Assembly: GCF_002901445.1 (NCBI RefSeq)
Contig: NZ_PPPD01000004.1
Coordinates: forward strand, 62,001-126,000
Origin: Deinococcus koreensis
GTDB taxonomy: Bacteria > Deinococcota > Deinococci > Deinococcales > Deinococcaceae
DNA: 64,000 bases
Reading direction: 5' to 3'
In this document: positions 16,280 to 25,779 of the stretch, piece after piece
Position numbering within the stretch: position 1 is the stretch's first letter
How the letters are laid out: every line of letters starts with the position of its first letter
The notes under the pieces: model-generated
Seen by the model: only the letters and a program-made list of their open reading frames with translations
Told to the model about the DNA's origin: nothing
The model's database searches: none
Program-made: the position numbers and the translations under genes

Positions 16280-16792
16280 TCAGGTCACGGGCCACTCACT
16301 CGTCAGAGGTGACGTCGGCCGCCCTGACCCACCGCCCTCTACCCCGGCCCCAGGATCAACAGGGGGCGACAGCGCCGGCATCAGGCCCGCCGCGTCGAGC
16401 TTTGGTTTCCGCCGCTTCTTGCCCGGCCGGGGATGCTTGACGCTGGCGCGGGCGACGAGTTGCTGGCGGTACCGCTCGGCCAGGACGTCGAAGTCGGCCG
16501 CGCCACTCTGGAGGTCGTCGGCGTGCGCCACCACGCCCCGCCGGGCGCGGCGCAGTTCATATGTCCGCAGGGTCTGCTGGTGCCAGGCCTGGAAGGCCTC
16601 ACTCACGCGCACCAGATCGTCATAATGGCGCGCTGTTCCCACGCGGAAGGTCTCCGCCAGGGGGGCGGCCTGCAGGGTGCCAGCCTTCACGGCGTCTCGG
16701 AAGGCGGCGAGGTACCGGGACGGGGGCACGTGGTCGGGCAGGGTGAGCACCAGGGCTGACAATCGTTGATACTTATGCAAGTATTCGTTCAT
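16280..16792 (-). CDS. Hypothetical protein upstream of mobilisation operon
   Basis: 170 residues, highly charged and helical (YRQQLVARASVKHPRPGKKRRKPK near residue 108-130), ending in a Pro/Gly-rich tail. No signal peptide or membrane segment. The basic stretch suggests DNA or RNA contact. It lies on the same strand as the mobilisation genes, separated from them by the candidate transfer origin, and 355 bp from the nearest iteron. It is not recognised; a regulator of transfer or replication is possible. Confidence 0.5.
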   Translation of the reverse strand: MNEYLHKYQRLSALVLTLPDHVPPSRYLAAFRDAVKAGTLQAAPLAETFRVGTARHYDDLVRVSEAFQAWHQQTLRTYELRRARRGVVAHADDLQSGAADFDVLAERYRQQLVARASVKHPRPGKKRRKPKLDAAGLMPALSPPVDPGAGVEGGGSGRPTSPLTSEWPVT

Positions 16793-17146
16793 GCGTCAGT
16801 GTGACATCAGAGGGGCCACGCGGTAAAGGGCCTGGGGAGGCGAGATGGACGGAGCGCGGAGTCAACCGAGGGGAGTGAGGCAGCGCCAGCAGGTAGATGG
16901 TCACAGCTGGCCCCGCTGGAGGTCTGGACGCCGCGCTGACCATCGACCAGAGCCGCACCCATGAACACTCGCTGGTGGCCCGCTCAGTCGTCCCTGGTTC
17001 ATGAAGCGGTTCGGAGTGTGGCCTCGCTGCTGGGGCCAGAGGGGCACGGGGCGGATATGGATTCACAGCCCGTGCTCACCGCCTGGGGAGGCATGTGGAA
17101 GGCGGGGAAGAAGCCGTTGTGCCCTGGGCTCTGGCTGGTGGGCGCG

Positions 17147-17528
17147 CGACACACTTGGGGAATTGCTGGCGCTGTGTGGCACGACACTCTTGGGGAGACG
17201 GAACAGATGAGGCTGATCCTCTTCGTTTGGCACGCGAATTTGAGCGCAGCGCGCCGACCATGGACGCGGCGGCTGGTCGTCCGACACTCTTGGGGGAAAT
17301 GGCGTGCTCAGGCGCGACACTCTTGGGGAATTCAGCGTGGACTGCGCGACACTCTTGGGGGATTAACCCTTTGCCCCGCACGACACACTTGGGGGATTGA
17401 AGTCCGAAAGGGCGACACTCTTGGGGAATTTCGCTTCTGGTCGTGCGACATACTCGGGGGATTGGGGCCCGTTTTCCGCGACACTCTTGGGGGATTGGGG
17501 CCCGAAAGTGCGACACTCTTGGGGGAAA
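17147..17528. repeat. Ten iterons of the plasmid origin
   Basis: Ten copies of an 18-bp direct repeat with consensus CGACACTCTTGGGGGAWT start at 17147, 17182, 17282, 17315, 17347, 17381, 17413, 17446, 17479 and 17511. Copies 3-10 are 32-34 bp apart (three helical turns), copies 1-2 are 35 bp apart and the 2-3 gap is 100 bp, i.e. about three repeat periods. They precede the initiator gene on the same strand. Peptide-like repeats that appear in frames across this stretch are only translations of the iterons. Confidence 0.9.
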
Positions 17529-17676
17529 AGAGGAGGAGAACGCCGTGTGGCACACAATGCCCCTTCCCGCTTGATGTTGATTCATCATGTAGTACAGATC
17601 AAAAGATCATTCCAAAGAAAATGATCATCAATCAAGCGTCCTCACCACGCGTTAGACTGCCGGCACCGGAGACCCC
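17529..17676 (+). promoter_or_regulatory. AT-rich origin segment and initiator leader
   Basis: After the last iteron the sequence turns AT-rich (17570-17635) with nested palindromes such as GATCATTCCAAAGAAAATGATC and two TGATGATC/GATCATCA-like blocks. This is where a DNA-unwinding element and an autoregulatory operator for the initiator would be expected. A CCGGAGA ribosome-binding site stands 5 bp before the initiator ATG. Confidence 0.5.
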
Positions 17677-19080
17677 ATGGCCGTCAAACGCAAGTCCACA
17701 GAGATGACCGGGCAGGCCATGCAGCGGCTGACCGAGGCCAACGTCGCCCGGCTGGGCCTGATCTCCATTCAGGAGCGCATTCCGGCGGACTTCACCCGCT
17801 GGGCCTACGAGTTCGAGATCGACGGCCGCACGGGCGAACTCTCCTGCTTCGGGCCGGCCGAGTACGGCGGCGTGCCGCATGGCCTGGACGGCGACATCGC
17901 CAACGCCTTCATCGACCTGTTCATCGAGCAAGGAGCACCTGAAGATGGCCGGCTCTCGACGACCGCCTCGCAGGTATTGGCGCGGGCGGGGTTGCACAGC
18001 AACGGGCACTACCACCGGGTGCTGACCGAGTCCCTGCGGCGCCTTAAGCAGGCGACCTACACCATGAGTCACGCCTGGCGCGACCACGAGCAGCAGCGCT
18101 GGACAAGCGGCACCTTCAGCTATGTCCTGGACTACGACGTGACCTCCGGCGAGCGGGACGCGGTGACCGAGGGGGCGGTGCTCTCGGTGACGCTGGCCCG
18201 GCAGATCGTCAAGTCGATCCGGGCGCGCTATGTCAAGCCGCTCGACTACGTCTTCCTGACCACCCTGGAGCGGCCCCTGACCCGCGCGCTGTACCGGCTG
18301 CTGGACGCCAAGCGCTACGACCCGCATGACCTCAGCCGCACGGTGGTGTCGCATCAGGTGAACCTGCTGGAGTGGGCGGCGGAGTGCAAGATCGTGGATC
18401 GCCGCACGGACAAGGTGCGGCGCACGCTGGAGGGCGCGCACGAGGAGCTGCAGCAGAAGGGCTACTTGCAGGACGTGACCTATGAGGGGCGGGGCCGCAA
18501 GCAGACGCTGACGTACCTCTTCGGGGCGCCGCAGGTGGCGCACGACACGCTGGATCCGCCGCTGGTGGAGGCGCTGGTGGAACGCCGGGTCGCGCGGCCG
18601 GTGGCCCGCAAGCTGGTGGCCACGCGGGGGGAGGCGCACGTGCGTGCCCGGCTGGCGAAATTCGAGGCGTTGCTGGCGTCGGGGTACAAGGCCCGCAATC
18701 CCTCAGCGCTGCTGGTGGACGTGATTCAGGATGACGCCGGGAAGTATCTGGATCCGGAGCTGCCGTCCGTTCACGTGGTCACCTCGAAACCACCGCCGAC
18801 GCCCTCTCCGGAGCAGCAGGCCCAGGAGGATGCGGTGCGGGAAGCGGCCTTTCGGGCGCAGGATCTGGAAGCCCAGGCGGAGCAGGCCCTGCGCACCCTG
18901 CAACTGCTGCTCAAGACCCGTCTGACGACCGAGCAGTACGCCCGGCTGCGCTCGGCCTTGGAAGCGGGCCGGGCGGACGCGGCGCTGGTGGTCAGGGAGG
19001 TCACGAAGGCGGTGTTCGAAGGCCGGGCGGACGCAGTGGTGGCGGAACTCGCTCCCCTGGTCACCGCACCGGAGGTCTGA
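17677..19080 (+). CDS. repA: Plasmid replication initiator (RPA family)
   Basis: 467 residues. The N-terminal 280 residues match the replication-initiator A family common in Deinococcus plasmids: ISIQERIPADFTRW, then SQVLARAGLHSNGHYHRVLTESLRRLKQATY (first winged helix), PLDYVFLTTLERPLTRALYRLLDAKRYD, and CKIVDRRTDKVRRTLEGAHEELQQKGYL (second). It should bind the iterons directly upstream and load the replication machinery. The C-terminal ~190 residues are helical and Gln/Glu/Ala-rich. The ATG has a good ribosome-binding site. With the iterons this makes a complete origin, which supports calling the molecule a plasmid. Confidence 0.9.
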   Translation: MAVKRKSTEMTGQAMQRLTEANVARLGLISIQERIPADFTRWAYEFEIDGRTGELSCFGPAEYGGVPHGLDGDIANAFIDLFIEQGAPEDGRLSTTASQVLARAGLHSNGHYHRVLTESLRRLKQATYTMSHAWRDHEQQRWTSGTFSYVLDYDVTSGERDAVTEGAVLSVTLARQIVKSIRARYVKPLDYVFLTTLERPLTRALYRLLDAKRYDPHDLSRTVVSHQVNLLEWAAECKIVDRRTDKVRRTLEGAHEELQQKGYLQDVTYEGRGRKQTLTYLFGAPQVAHDTLDPPLVEALVERRVARPVARKLVATRGEAHVRARLAKFEALLASGYKARNPSALLVDVIQDDAGKYLDPELPSVHVVTSKPPPTPSPEQQAQEDAVREAAFRAQDLEAQAEQALRTLQLLLKTRLTTEQYARLRSALEAGRADAALVVREVTKAVFEGRADAVVAELAPLVTAPEV

Positions 19081-20264
19081 GGTTCCCCCCTGGTCTCCCT
19101 GGCAGGGCAGGGAAGGCTGGCGGGACAGGTCAGCGGCTCTGGAGCCGGGCAGGGCGATGCAGGGGGTGCCCTGACGCCTCCCAGGACGGCCCGTGACCAT
19201 CTCCACCCACCTGAGCCAGCCGCCCATTCGGGCGCCCTATCGCCAGCTGGTCGCGCGGCACCCTGACGAGTCGCGCCAAGGCGGCCTGGCGCCGGGCTTG
19301 GGCGTGGCCGGGCGTGACGGGGCCGACCGTCTGGGCCTCCGCTCGGCGCACGCCGACAGGGTCGAGGGCGCGCCCGGGCGCCCGTGGCGCGGCCCTCCCT
19401 CCAGAGCGTGGGGTGGCGCGGCCGGGGTTCGGGCTTGCCACTGGAGGATGACTCCTCGGCGCGCCGGCCCAGATCCAGCGGCCTGCCAGGGGCGAGCAGC
19501 GTCTCGCCCAGGGGTCAAGCGCGGGATGACCCTGCGTCTCACCACTGGCTTCCCTGACCACGCTGTCCGGGCGGCAGGGCGTTTTGACCACGATCTCACG
19601 ACTGCCGGCACTGCGGTGGGCCACCGGAGCAGGGTGATGGCGGCTAGGGTGGAGGTGGGGCCGGCCCGGGCGCCGGGAGGGCTTGACCAAGCGGGAGCCC
19701 GAACTCGTTCCACTGCAGGCAGAGGTCGGGGGCGAGGTGGCGCAGGAGCATAACCTGCTGGACGCGGGTGCTGCAGCCGCCTTCCAGGGCTGCATGACCG
19801 GGTGCGGGACGCCTGGACGCGGCCCCTGACGCCCTGAACGGGGGTCGTCGTGTGAGGGAGCGGGCGGCATGAATGACCGCCGTTCACCAGGGAAGCAGGC
19901 CAAACCAAGCGTCTGGGACGCTGGGTGCGACCCGTGCAGGAGGAGCCCACAGGACGTGGGAGAGCACGCTCCTGAGAGGGATGGAGGGGCCCGCGTCCTG
20001 CACGGCCTGGCCCCCGGGAGGCCGGCCGCAGGCATTCTGGCCAGTCGGCCGCCGTCTGCCCGGCGCTCTCATCTGCAGCGCAGTGGGATATCCCCCTCAC
20101 GCTGCAGCACTGCCGCTGGATACGATCAATTCCGCCACCTCATCAGCCGCTCAAGTACTGCACGGTTCAGCACGTGCGCCCCTCACGCCGTCCTGGCGAC
20201 GGTGGGCCGCGCCGCAGTGTGCCGCCCCCTCGCTCCCTCTCCGTCCCCCACCTGGAGGCCCGCC
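19081..20264. other. 1.2-kb stretch without a supportable gene
   Basis: Open frames occur on both strands, but they overlap one another, are Arg/Pro/Ala-rich without domain pattern and look like GC-driven shadows. A GTG at 19193 starts a plausible few dozen codons (HLSQPPIRAPYRQLVARHPDES) that then lose coding character; this could be a decayed gene. Nothing else was identified. Confidence 0.4.
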
Positions 20265-23200
20265 ATGACCACCCTCACCGTCCGCCGAAGTCTGCGCCCC
20301 CACATGGCCGCCGTCAGCCTGCTGCTCCTGGCGGCGTGCCAGAGCGCCGCGCCCACCCCTGCTGGCGCCAACAAACTGCTGGCCGTCACCGCTAGCAGCG
20401 CCACCTCGGTGCGGCTGGACTTCGATGGGGCGCTGGGCCCACCGCAGGTCAGCGCCCTCGTCCTGGCCGATGATCAGGGCGCGAAGTTGCCCGTGCTCTC
20501 CGCCTACCTGACCGCCGACCGGCGCGGTCTCGATCTGGCGACCGGCCCCCAGCGCGCTGGACGCTACAGCGTCAGGCTGAGCGGGGTGCGAACCGCCTCC
20601 GGCGGGGCGGTGAGCGGCCAGGGCGAATTTGCCGGCTCCGTGGTGGCGGCCCCGGTGGTGAGCACTGTCACCCCCCTGAGCCCCACCGAACTGCTCGTGG
20701 TGCTGCGGGATCCCGCCACCGGCGAGGGGGCCCGCTTCGACCCCGCGGCCACCCGGCCCGAACACTTCGTGCTGGCCCCGGGGGTGGGGGGGGCCGGCCT
20801 GAAGGGACAGGCATCGCCGGCCAAGGTGCAGGGCGTGCGGTTCAGCCAGGATCAGACCAGCGCGGTGCTGAGCGTGCCGGCGTTGTCCGGTGGTTCCTGG
20901 GTGCTCGACGTGGCCGGAGCCCGGGTGGCCGCGTCCAGCGGCCAGGCGCCCGCCCTGGTGGATCCGCAGCGCAGCCAGGACACCTTCACGCCCATGGCGG
21001 CCGGCCCGGACAAGGTGCCGCCGGTGGTCAAGCAGATCCTGTCCACCGGCAACACCAGCGTGCAGTTGCTGTTCAGCGAGCCCCTCACCTCGGCGGCCGC
21101 GGATCTGGCGCGGTACACCGTCACGGACGCCGCCGGGCAGCCCCTGGCCGTGACGGCGGCCAGGCTCAGCGAGTTCCAGACCTCGCTGGTGCTGACCACC
21201 ACCCCCCAGACCGGGGGCACGGCCTATACGGTCAAGTCCACCGGTCTCGCCGACCCCGCCGGCAACGCGCTGAGTGAGGGCGCGTCCACCCTCACCTTTA
21301 CGGGCAGCTCGCGCGCCGGCCCCCCCGGCGCGGATACCACGCCGCCGCGGGTGGTGTCCGCGGGGGCCACCTCGAACACCACCGTGCGCGTCAGCTTCTC
21401 CGAGCCCATGCGCGGTGGCCCGGACGGAGCGGAGAACCCCGCCCGCTACCGGATCACCGGCGCGGCCGGCGCGGCGTCCTCTCAGAGCGGCGTGACGCCG
21501 CAGGCGGCCACGCTGGAGGTGACGGCCGCCACACTGGTGAGCGATGGCCAGACCGTCGAGCTGACCACCCGGCCTCAGTCGGACGTGAAGTATGAGCTGG
21601 CGGTCAGCGACGTCACCGACCGCGCCGGCAACCCACTGGCCCCGCCCGAGCGCGGGGTGAACCCCAGCCGCGCGACCTTCGTGGGGCTCCCGCCGGGCGG
21701 CGCGCCCGTGGACACCGATGGCGACGGCGTGGGCGACGCCGAGGAGATGCGGGGCTGGACGATCCGGATCACCACGCTGAGCAGCGGGGTGCAGGCCCGC
21801 GAGGTCACCAGCGACCCGACGCGCGCCGACACGGACGAGGACGGTCTGAACGACCGCGACGAGAAGACCTACCAGACCGACCCGCGTGACACGGACACCG
21901 ATGACGACCAGCTCAGCGACACCGACGAGCTGAACGTGCATTACACCACCCCCAACGACGCCGACAGCGACGACGACACGTTGGGTGACGGCCTGGAGGT
22001 GGGGTTCTTCAAGACCTCGCCACTCCTCGACGACACGGACGGCGACCAGCTCAAGGACTGGCAGGAGGTCGTCTCGGGCGTGCGCAATCCGCGCATCGCG
22101 GATCTGCCGCTGTCGGACATCGTGGTGAACGGTGTGGATCTGAAACTGGACACGCGCTTCACGGCTACGAGCGACCGCGGCACGCGCACCTTGGAGAGCA
22201 AAAGCGCCTCCACGACCCTGCAAGAGAGCCAGTCCACGAGCACGGAGCGATCGGACACGCACACCTCCGAGTGGTTCGCCAAGGCCGGCGTCGAGGCCGG
22301 GGCCAAGATCAAGTGGGGCTTTGTCGAGGGCGGCACAGCGGGCGAGGTTACGGTCAAGGCATCGGTGGAGGCCGGCGGCGGTGGCTCGGACGCCACCACG
22401 TTCACCCGCTCGTCGGTGGAGGGCTCTCAGCGCGAGTACGCCAGTACCCTCAGCACCGACAAGGAAGTCACGGTCAGCGAGAGCGTGACGCGCGAGGTGG
22501 TCGGGGCGGATCTCGCCGTTGGCCTGACCGTCAGGAACACCGGCAACATCTCGTTCACGATCCGGAACCTGGAAGTCACGGCCCTGATGCCCGATCCGAA
22601 GAACCTGGGCAGCTTCATTCCGGTGGCGACCCTGCGCGCCGACGGCGGGGGGGCGGACGGCATTAGCGTGGGGCCCTTCAGCCCGTCGCGCGGCCCCTTC
22701 CGCTTCAAGGCCACCCAGGTGTTTCCGGCGCTGATCGAGCAGCTCATGCAGGATCCTAAGGGACTCATCTTCCGGGTGGTCAACTACGACATCTCCGACG
22801 AGCTCGGGCGCAACTTCGCCTACACCTCGCAGCAGATCAACGAGCGCACCGCGCAGGTGATCATCGATTACGGCGGGGGGTTGCCCTTGGAGCGGTACCG
22901 CGTGGCCACCGGTTCCACCTTCGGCGGCAGCGGCCGCCCCGCGGGCCGCACCCTGCAGTCCATCATGGAGGACGTGCTGGAGCTCAAGCACCATGACGCC
23001 AGCGAGGACGCGGGTCTGAGTCCCGCGGAGCGGCACGCCTCGTACTCGACCAAGGTCGTGAACGGCGTCGAGGAGCTGTGGCGGGTGCGCGAGCTGTCAA
23101 AGGACGCGCCGGTATCCGGTTCCGGGCTCGATCCGCAGCGTCAGCGCTGGTTTCTCATCCGCGACAACACCTTGGATGACACCCTGCCCTTCGGCCCCAC

Positions 23201-24713
23201 GGTCGTGCAGTCGGGCCAGACGCTGCGTCTGGTGTTTAACCAGGATCTCGACCACGACGGCCTGACCCTCAGCGAGGAGCAGCTCTACGGCACCTCGGAC
23301 AGCCGGAAGGATTCGGACGAAGACGGCCTCGAGGACGCCGAGGAACTGTACGGGCCGCTGAACGGCGACGGGAAGCGCCAGCCGCTGACCATCCTGAGTG
23401 ACGGGCAGGTGCGGCCGCTGCGCTCCAACCCGGCGGCCCCGGACTCGGACGGGGACGGCCTGACCGACTGCCAGGAACTCCGCTCGACCCGCGTGGGCTG
23501 CGAGATGTACACGGCGCCCTTCATCCGGAACCCGAAAGTGCCGGATCAGATGATCGGCACCCCGTATGTCCAGCAGCTCGATCCCTCGGATGCCGACACC
23601 GATGGGGACAGTATTCCCGACGGAACCGAATTGAAGGGGTACACGATCCGGTCGTTCCCGGGCGGCGAACCGATCACGGTGTACAGCAATCCCTTCCTCA
23701 CGGACTCGGATCAGGATAAGCTGCCCGACAGCGTCGAGCGGCGCCTGGGCACCGACCCGGGCGTCCCGGATCGCGACCGGGTGGCCGATGACGACGGCGA
23801 CGGCCTGGCCAACGTGGTCGAGAAGGAGGGCTGGGACGTCACCACGTACGATTTGGCGGGCGTGGCCAGCACGCGCCGTGTGACGTCCGACCACACCAAC
23901 CCCAACTCGGACAGCGACACGCTGGACGATCGCCAGGAGCAACTGCTGGGCACCGATCCGCGCGCGGCGGACACCGACAGCGACGGCCTGGGTGACGCTG
24001 AGGAACAGGCCGCGCGCACCATCCCGCAGCGGGCGGACACGGACGGCGACGGCCGCAGCGACGGCGACGAGCTGAACGTGCCCTGGACGGTGAAAACCAC
24101 CACGCCGTACCAGGTGCGGTCAGACCCTCTGCAACGGGACGCCGACTTCGACGACCTGAGCGACGCCGATGAATACCGCTACGGCACCGATCCCTACAAG
24201 GCAGACACCGACAGCGACGACAGCCGTGACGAGTTCGAACTGCTCAACCGGCGCAACGGTCTCAGCCCACTGATCCGTGACAAACTGCTGAAATTGCGTT
24301 TGCGCACCATTACTGTGGACGGCGATTGCGACGATATTGCCGGCAACAATTATGGTGAGTTCACTGGTACGATCGGAATAAAATTTGGCTCAGGTGGTTT
24401 TGAGCCCCTCATGAGCCTGTATGACGACGAAAACAAAAGGAGAAGGTTGGATGACGTGCGTGAAGGGACGACCTACACTGTCCCCGAAAATTTCAATACT
24501 GGCCCGAGAGTGATAAGAGAAGGGGACACGTTTGGCCTACACACATCTGGAATTGAGGAAGCGGATGATACCAAAAAGGACACCTTCTTGGATGCCTCCA
24601 CTATTTTAAATTATGATCAAATTAACGCCAATCAGGTGATGATTCTGTCAGTGTCTCGTAATTCGAACTGCGGTTTGACTATTCGCGGGGATCTCAGTTG
24701 GACTAAAGAGTAA
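20265..24713 (+). CDS. Giant lipoprotein with protective-antigen-like pore region
   Basis: 1482 residues from an ATG with GGAGG 6 bp upstream; a longer in-frame extension lacks this context. A lipobox (LLLLAACQS, Cys25) predicts a surface lipoprotein. Residues ~45-480 hold Ig-like repeats (NTSVQLLFSEPL, NTTVRVSFSEPM). DxDxDGxxDxxE calcium-binding motifs start near 483 (DTDGDGVGDAEE) and again from ~995 to 1330. Between them (~600-970) the sequence resembles domains 2-3 of anthrax protective antigen and other binary-toxin B subunits: THTSE (665-669), an alternating small-residue stretch, LTVRNTGNISF, ERTAQVIIDYGG (~860) and FLIRD (~963-967). A C-terminal module (~1340-1482) is lower in GC. A membrane-inserting or oligomerising surface protein is inferred. 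Confidence 0.75.
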   Translation: MTTLTVRRSLRPHMAAVSLLLLAACQSAAPTPAGANKLLAVTASSATSVRLDFDGALGPPQVSALVLADDQGAKLPVLSAYLTADRRGLDLATGPQRAGRYSVRLSGVRTASGGAVSGQGEFAGSVVAAPVVSTVTPLSPTELLVVLRDPATGEGARFDPAATRPEHFVLAPGVGGAGLKGQASPAKVQGVRFSQDQTSAVLSVPALSGGSWVLDVAGARVAASSGQAPALVDPQRSQDTFTPMAAGPDKVPPVVKQILSTGNTSVQLLFSEPLTSAAADLARYTVTDAAGQPLAVTAARLSEFQTSLVLTTTPQTGGTAYTVKSTGLADPAGNALSEGASTLTFTGSSRAGPPGADTTPPRVVSAGATSNTTVRVSFSEPMRGGPDGAENPARYRITGAAGAASSQSGVTPQAATLEVTAATLVSDGQTVELTTRPQSDVKYELAVSDVTDRAGNPLAPPERGVNPSRATFVGLPPGGAPVDTDGDGVGDAEEMRGWTIRITTLSSGVQAREVTSDPTRADTDEDGLNDRDEKTYQTDPRDTDTDDDQLSDTDELNVHYTTPNDADSDDDTLGDGLEVGFFKTSPLLDDTDGDQLKDWQEVVSGVRNPRIADLPLSDIVVNGVDLKLDTRFTATSDRGTRTLESKSASTTLQESQSTSTERSDTHTSEWFAKAGVEAGAKIKWGFVEGGTAGEVTVKASVEAGGGGSDATTFTRSSVEGSQREYASTLSTDKEVTVSESVTREVVGADLAVGLTVRNTGNISFTIRNLEVTALMPDPKNLGSFIPVATLRADGGGADGISVGPFSPSRGPFRFKATQVFPALIEQLMQDPKGLIFRVVNYDISDELGRNFAYTSQQINERTAQVIIDYGGGLPLERYRVATGSTFGGSGRPAGRTLQSIMEDVLELKHHDASEDAGLSPAERHASYSTKVVNGVEELWRVRELSKDAPVSGSGLDPQRQRWFLIRDNTLDDTLPFGPTVVQSGQTLRLVFNQDLDHDGLTLSEEQLYGTSDSRKDSDEDGLEDAEELYGPLNGDGKRQPLTILSDGQVRPLRSNPAAPDSDGDGLTDCQELRSTRVGCEMYTAPFIRNPKVPDQMIGTPYVQQLDPSDADTDGDSIPDGTELKGYTIRSFPGGEPITVYSNPFLTDSDQDKLPDSVERRLGTDPGVPDRDRVADDDGDGLANVVEKEGWDVTTYDLAGVASTRRVTSDHTNPNSDSDTLDDRQEQLLGTDPRAADTDSDGLGDAEEQAARTIPQRADTDGDGRSDGDELNVPWTVKTTTPYQVRSDPLQRDADFDDLSDADEYRYGTDPYKADTDSDDSRDEFELLNRRNGLSPLIRDKLLKLRLRTITVDGDCDDIAGNNYGEFTGTIGIKFGSGGFEPLMSLYDDENKRRRLDDVREGTTYTVPENFNTGPRVIREGDTFGLHTSGIEEADDTKKDTFLDASTILNYDQINANQVMILSVSRNSNCGLTIRGDLSWTKE

Positions 24714-24724
24714 CGGGTTTTTGG

Positions 24725-24760
24725 ATATAGGGCCCGTAAAGGGCTCTATATTTATTGTAT
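24725..24760 (+). terminator. Rho-independent terminator of the lipoprotein gene
   Basis: ATATAGGGCCC and GGGCTCTATAT pair (one wobble) around GTAAA, followed by TTATTGTAT. It lies just after the stop codon of the giant lipoprotein gene. Confidence 0.75.
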
Positions 24761-24851
24761 AAACTAATGCTTTCCATTCAAGACTGAATTGACGCCTGTA
24801 AGCTTAATAATCATACTTCGCCTCTCTGATCTGAGCAATGCTACCGTTTGA

Positions 24852-25688
24852 CTAACAGGTTTTTTGAATGTACAGCAGCGTCGCCTGCACCCGCGCGTTG
24901 ACGGCCGGGTCGCGGGTGTCGACGCCCAGCGCGGCGTACAGCTGCCCCACCGCGTTGTCGATCCAGCGGGGACTCACCCCCAGGTGCCGGGCGATGGCCG
25001 CGTTGCTGTGTCCCTGCGCCAGCAGCGTCCAGATCTCGCGCTGGCGCGCGCTGAGTTCGCCCACCTGGCGGCCTGCGTCCCAGCCCGGGGGCGCGGTGGG
25101 AACCGGGGGCACTGGGCGAGGTTCCCCTGGTGGCCGGGGGGCAGACTCACCGTGGCTGAAGGGTTCCAGGCCCGCGTCCCCGATCCAGCGGGCGATCTGA
25201 GCTGTGCAGGTGGTCAACACCCGCTCCTGCTCTGCGCTCGGCTCGGCGTGGCGGTGGTAGCCGGTGAGCACTCCCATCACCTCGCCCCGCACGACCACCG
25301 GCCGGGCGGCCACGTGGCGGCCCCCGGCGACCCGTCCCAGGATCATGGTCAGGAAGGAGGGCACCATGCCGCCGGTGTACGCTTCAATGGTTCCAGTCAC
25401 TGCCTCGCGCCCGTCAATGACCCGGAGGAGCAGCAGGTTGCGGTCGATCGGCGTCGCCACCGCGCGTGGATCGTAGGCGGGCAGGCGCAGGTTCATCAGG
25501 GCGAAGGCCCGCTGAACCTGTGCCTGGTGCCAGCCGGCGTTGGCAAAGCTGCGCGTGGTGCGGCTCCGTGGATCGTAGGTGCAGAAGGTGGCCAGGCGAA
25601 ACTGCCCGCTGCGTTGCAGCGTCTCGACCAGGGTGTGCACCGCCGCTTCCCAGGCACGGGGTGGGGGCGGCGCCACGTCTGAGGTCAC
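24852..25688 (-). CDS. LuxR-type regulator with GAF-like sensor region
   Basis: About 278 residues from GTG 25688 (a TTG at 25778 would add a poorly coded extension). The C-terminus is a LuxR helix-turn-helix: LSARQREIWTLLAQGHSNAAIARHLGVSPRWIDNAVGQLYAALGV. The N-terminal ~170 residues (TLQRSGQFRLATFCTYDPRSRTTRSF..., RPVVVRGEVMGVLTGYH) look like a GAF-type ligand domain, joined by a Pro-rich linker. It lacks a phospho-receiver. It converges with the giant lipoprotein gene. The target genes are unknown. Confidence 0.8.
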   Translation of the reverse strand: MTSDVAPPPPRAWEAAVHTLVETLQRSGQFRLATFCTYDPRSRTTRSFANAGWHQAQVQRAFALMNLRLPAYDPRAVATPIDRNLLLLRVIDGREAVTGTIEAYTGGMVPSFLTMILGRVAGGRHVAARPVVVRGEVMGVLTGYHRHAEPSAEQERVLTTCTAQIARWIGDAGLEPFSHGESAPRPPGEPRPVPPVPTAPPGWDAGRQVGELSARQREIWTLLAQGHSNAAIARHLGVSPRWIDNAVGQLYAALGVDTRDPAVNARVQATLLYIQKTC

Positions 25689-25779
25689 CCCCGCAGTATG
25701 CCCGGTTGTGGCGCGGAGGCAAGGCGATATGCCCAGTCGAGTCTGAGGCGTCCAACTCGGCACACCCACTCGGGCCAAT

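Noticed and set aside
17076..17588. Frames with repeated PRVSR/PKSVA peptides, or a possible CRISPR array
   Set aside because: The repeats are 18-bp iterons with ~15-bp spacers, too short for CRISPR, and stand in front of a replication initiator; the peptides are translations of these repeats.
19130..20035. Overlapping long frames on both strands after repA
   Set aside because: Arg/Pro/Ser-rich, no start context and no domain; both cannot be real and neither is convincing.
19869..20264. N-terminal extension of the giant lipoprotein to 19869
   Set aside because: The extension lacks coding character, while ATG 20265 has a good ribosome-binding site and is followed by a proper lipoprotein signal.
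20151..23036. Very long minus-strand open frame opposite the giant lipoprotein
   Set aside because: Its Gly/Arg/Ala/His-rich translation has no domain, and it mirrors the codon bias of the well-supported plus-strand gene.
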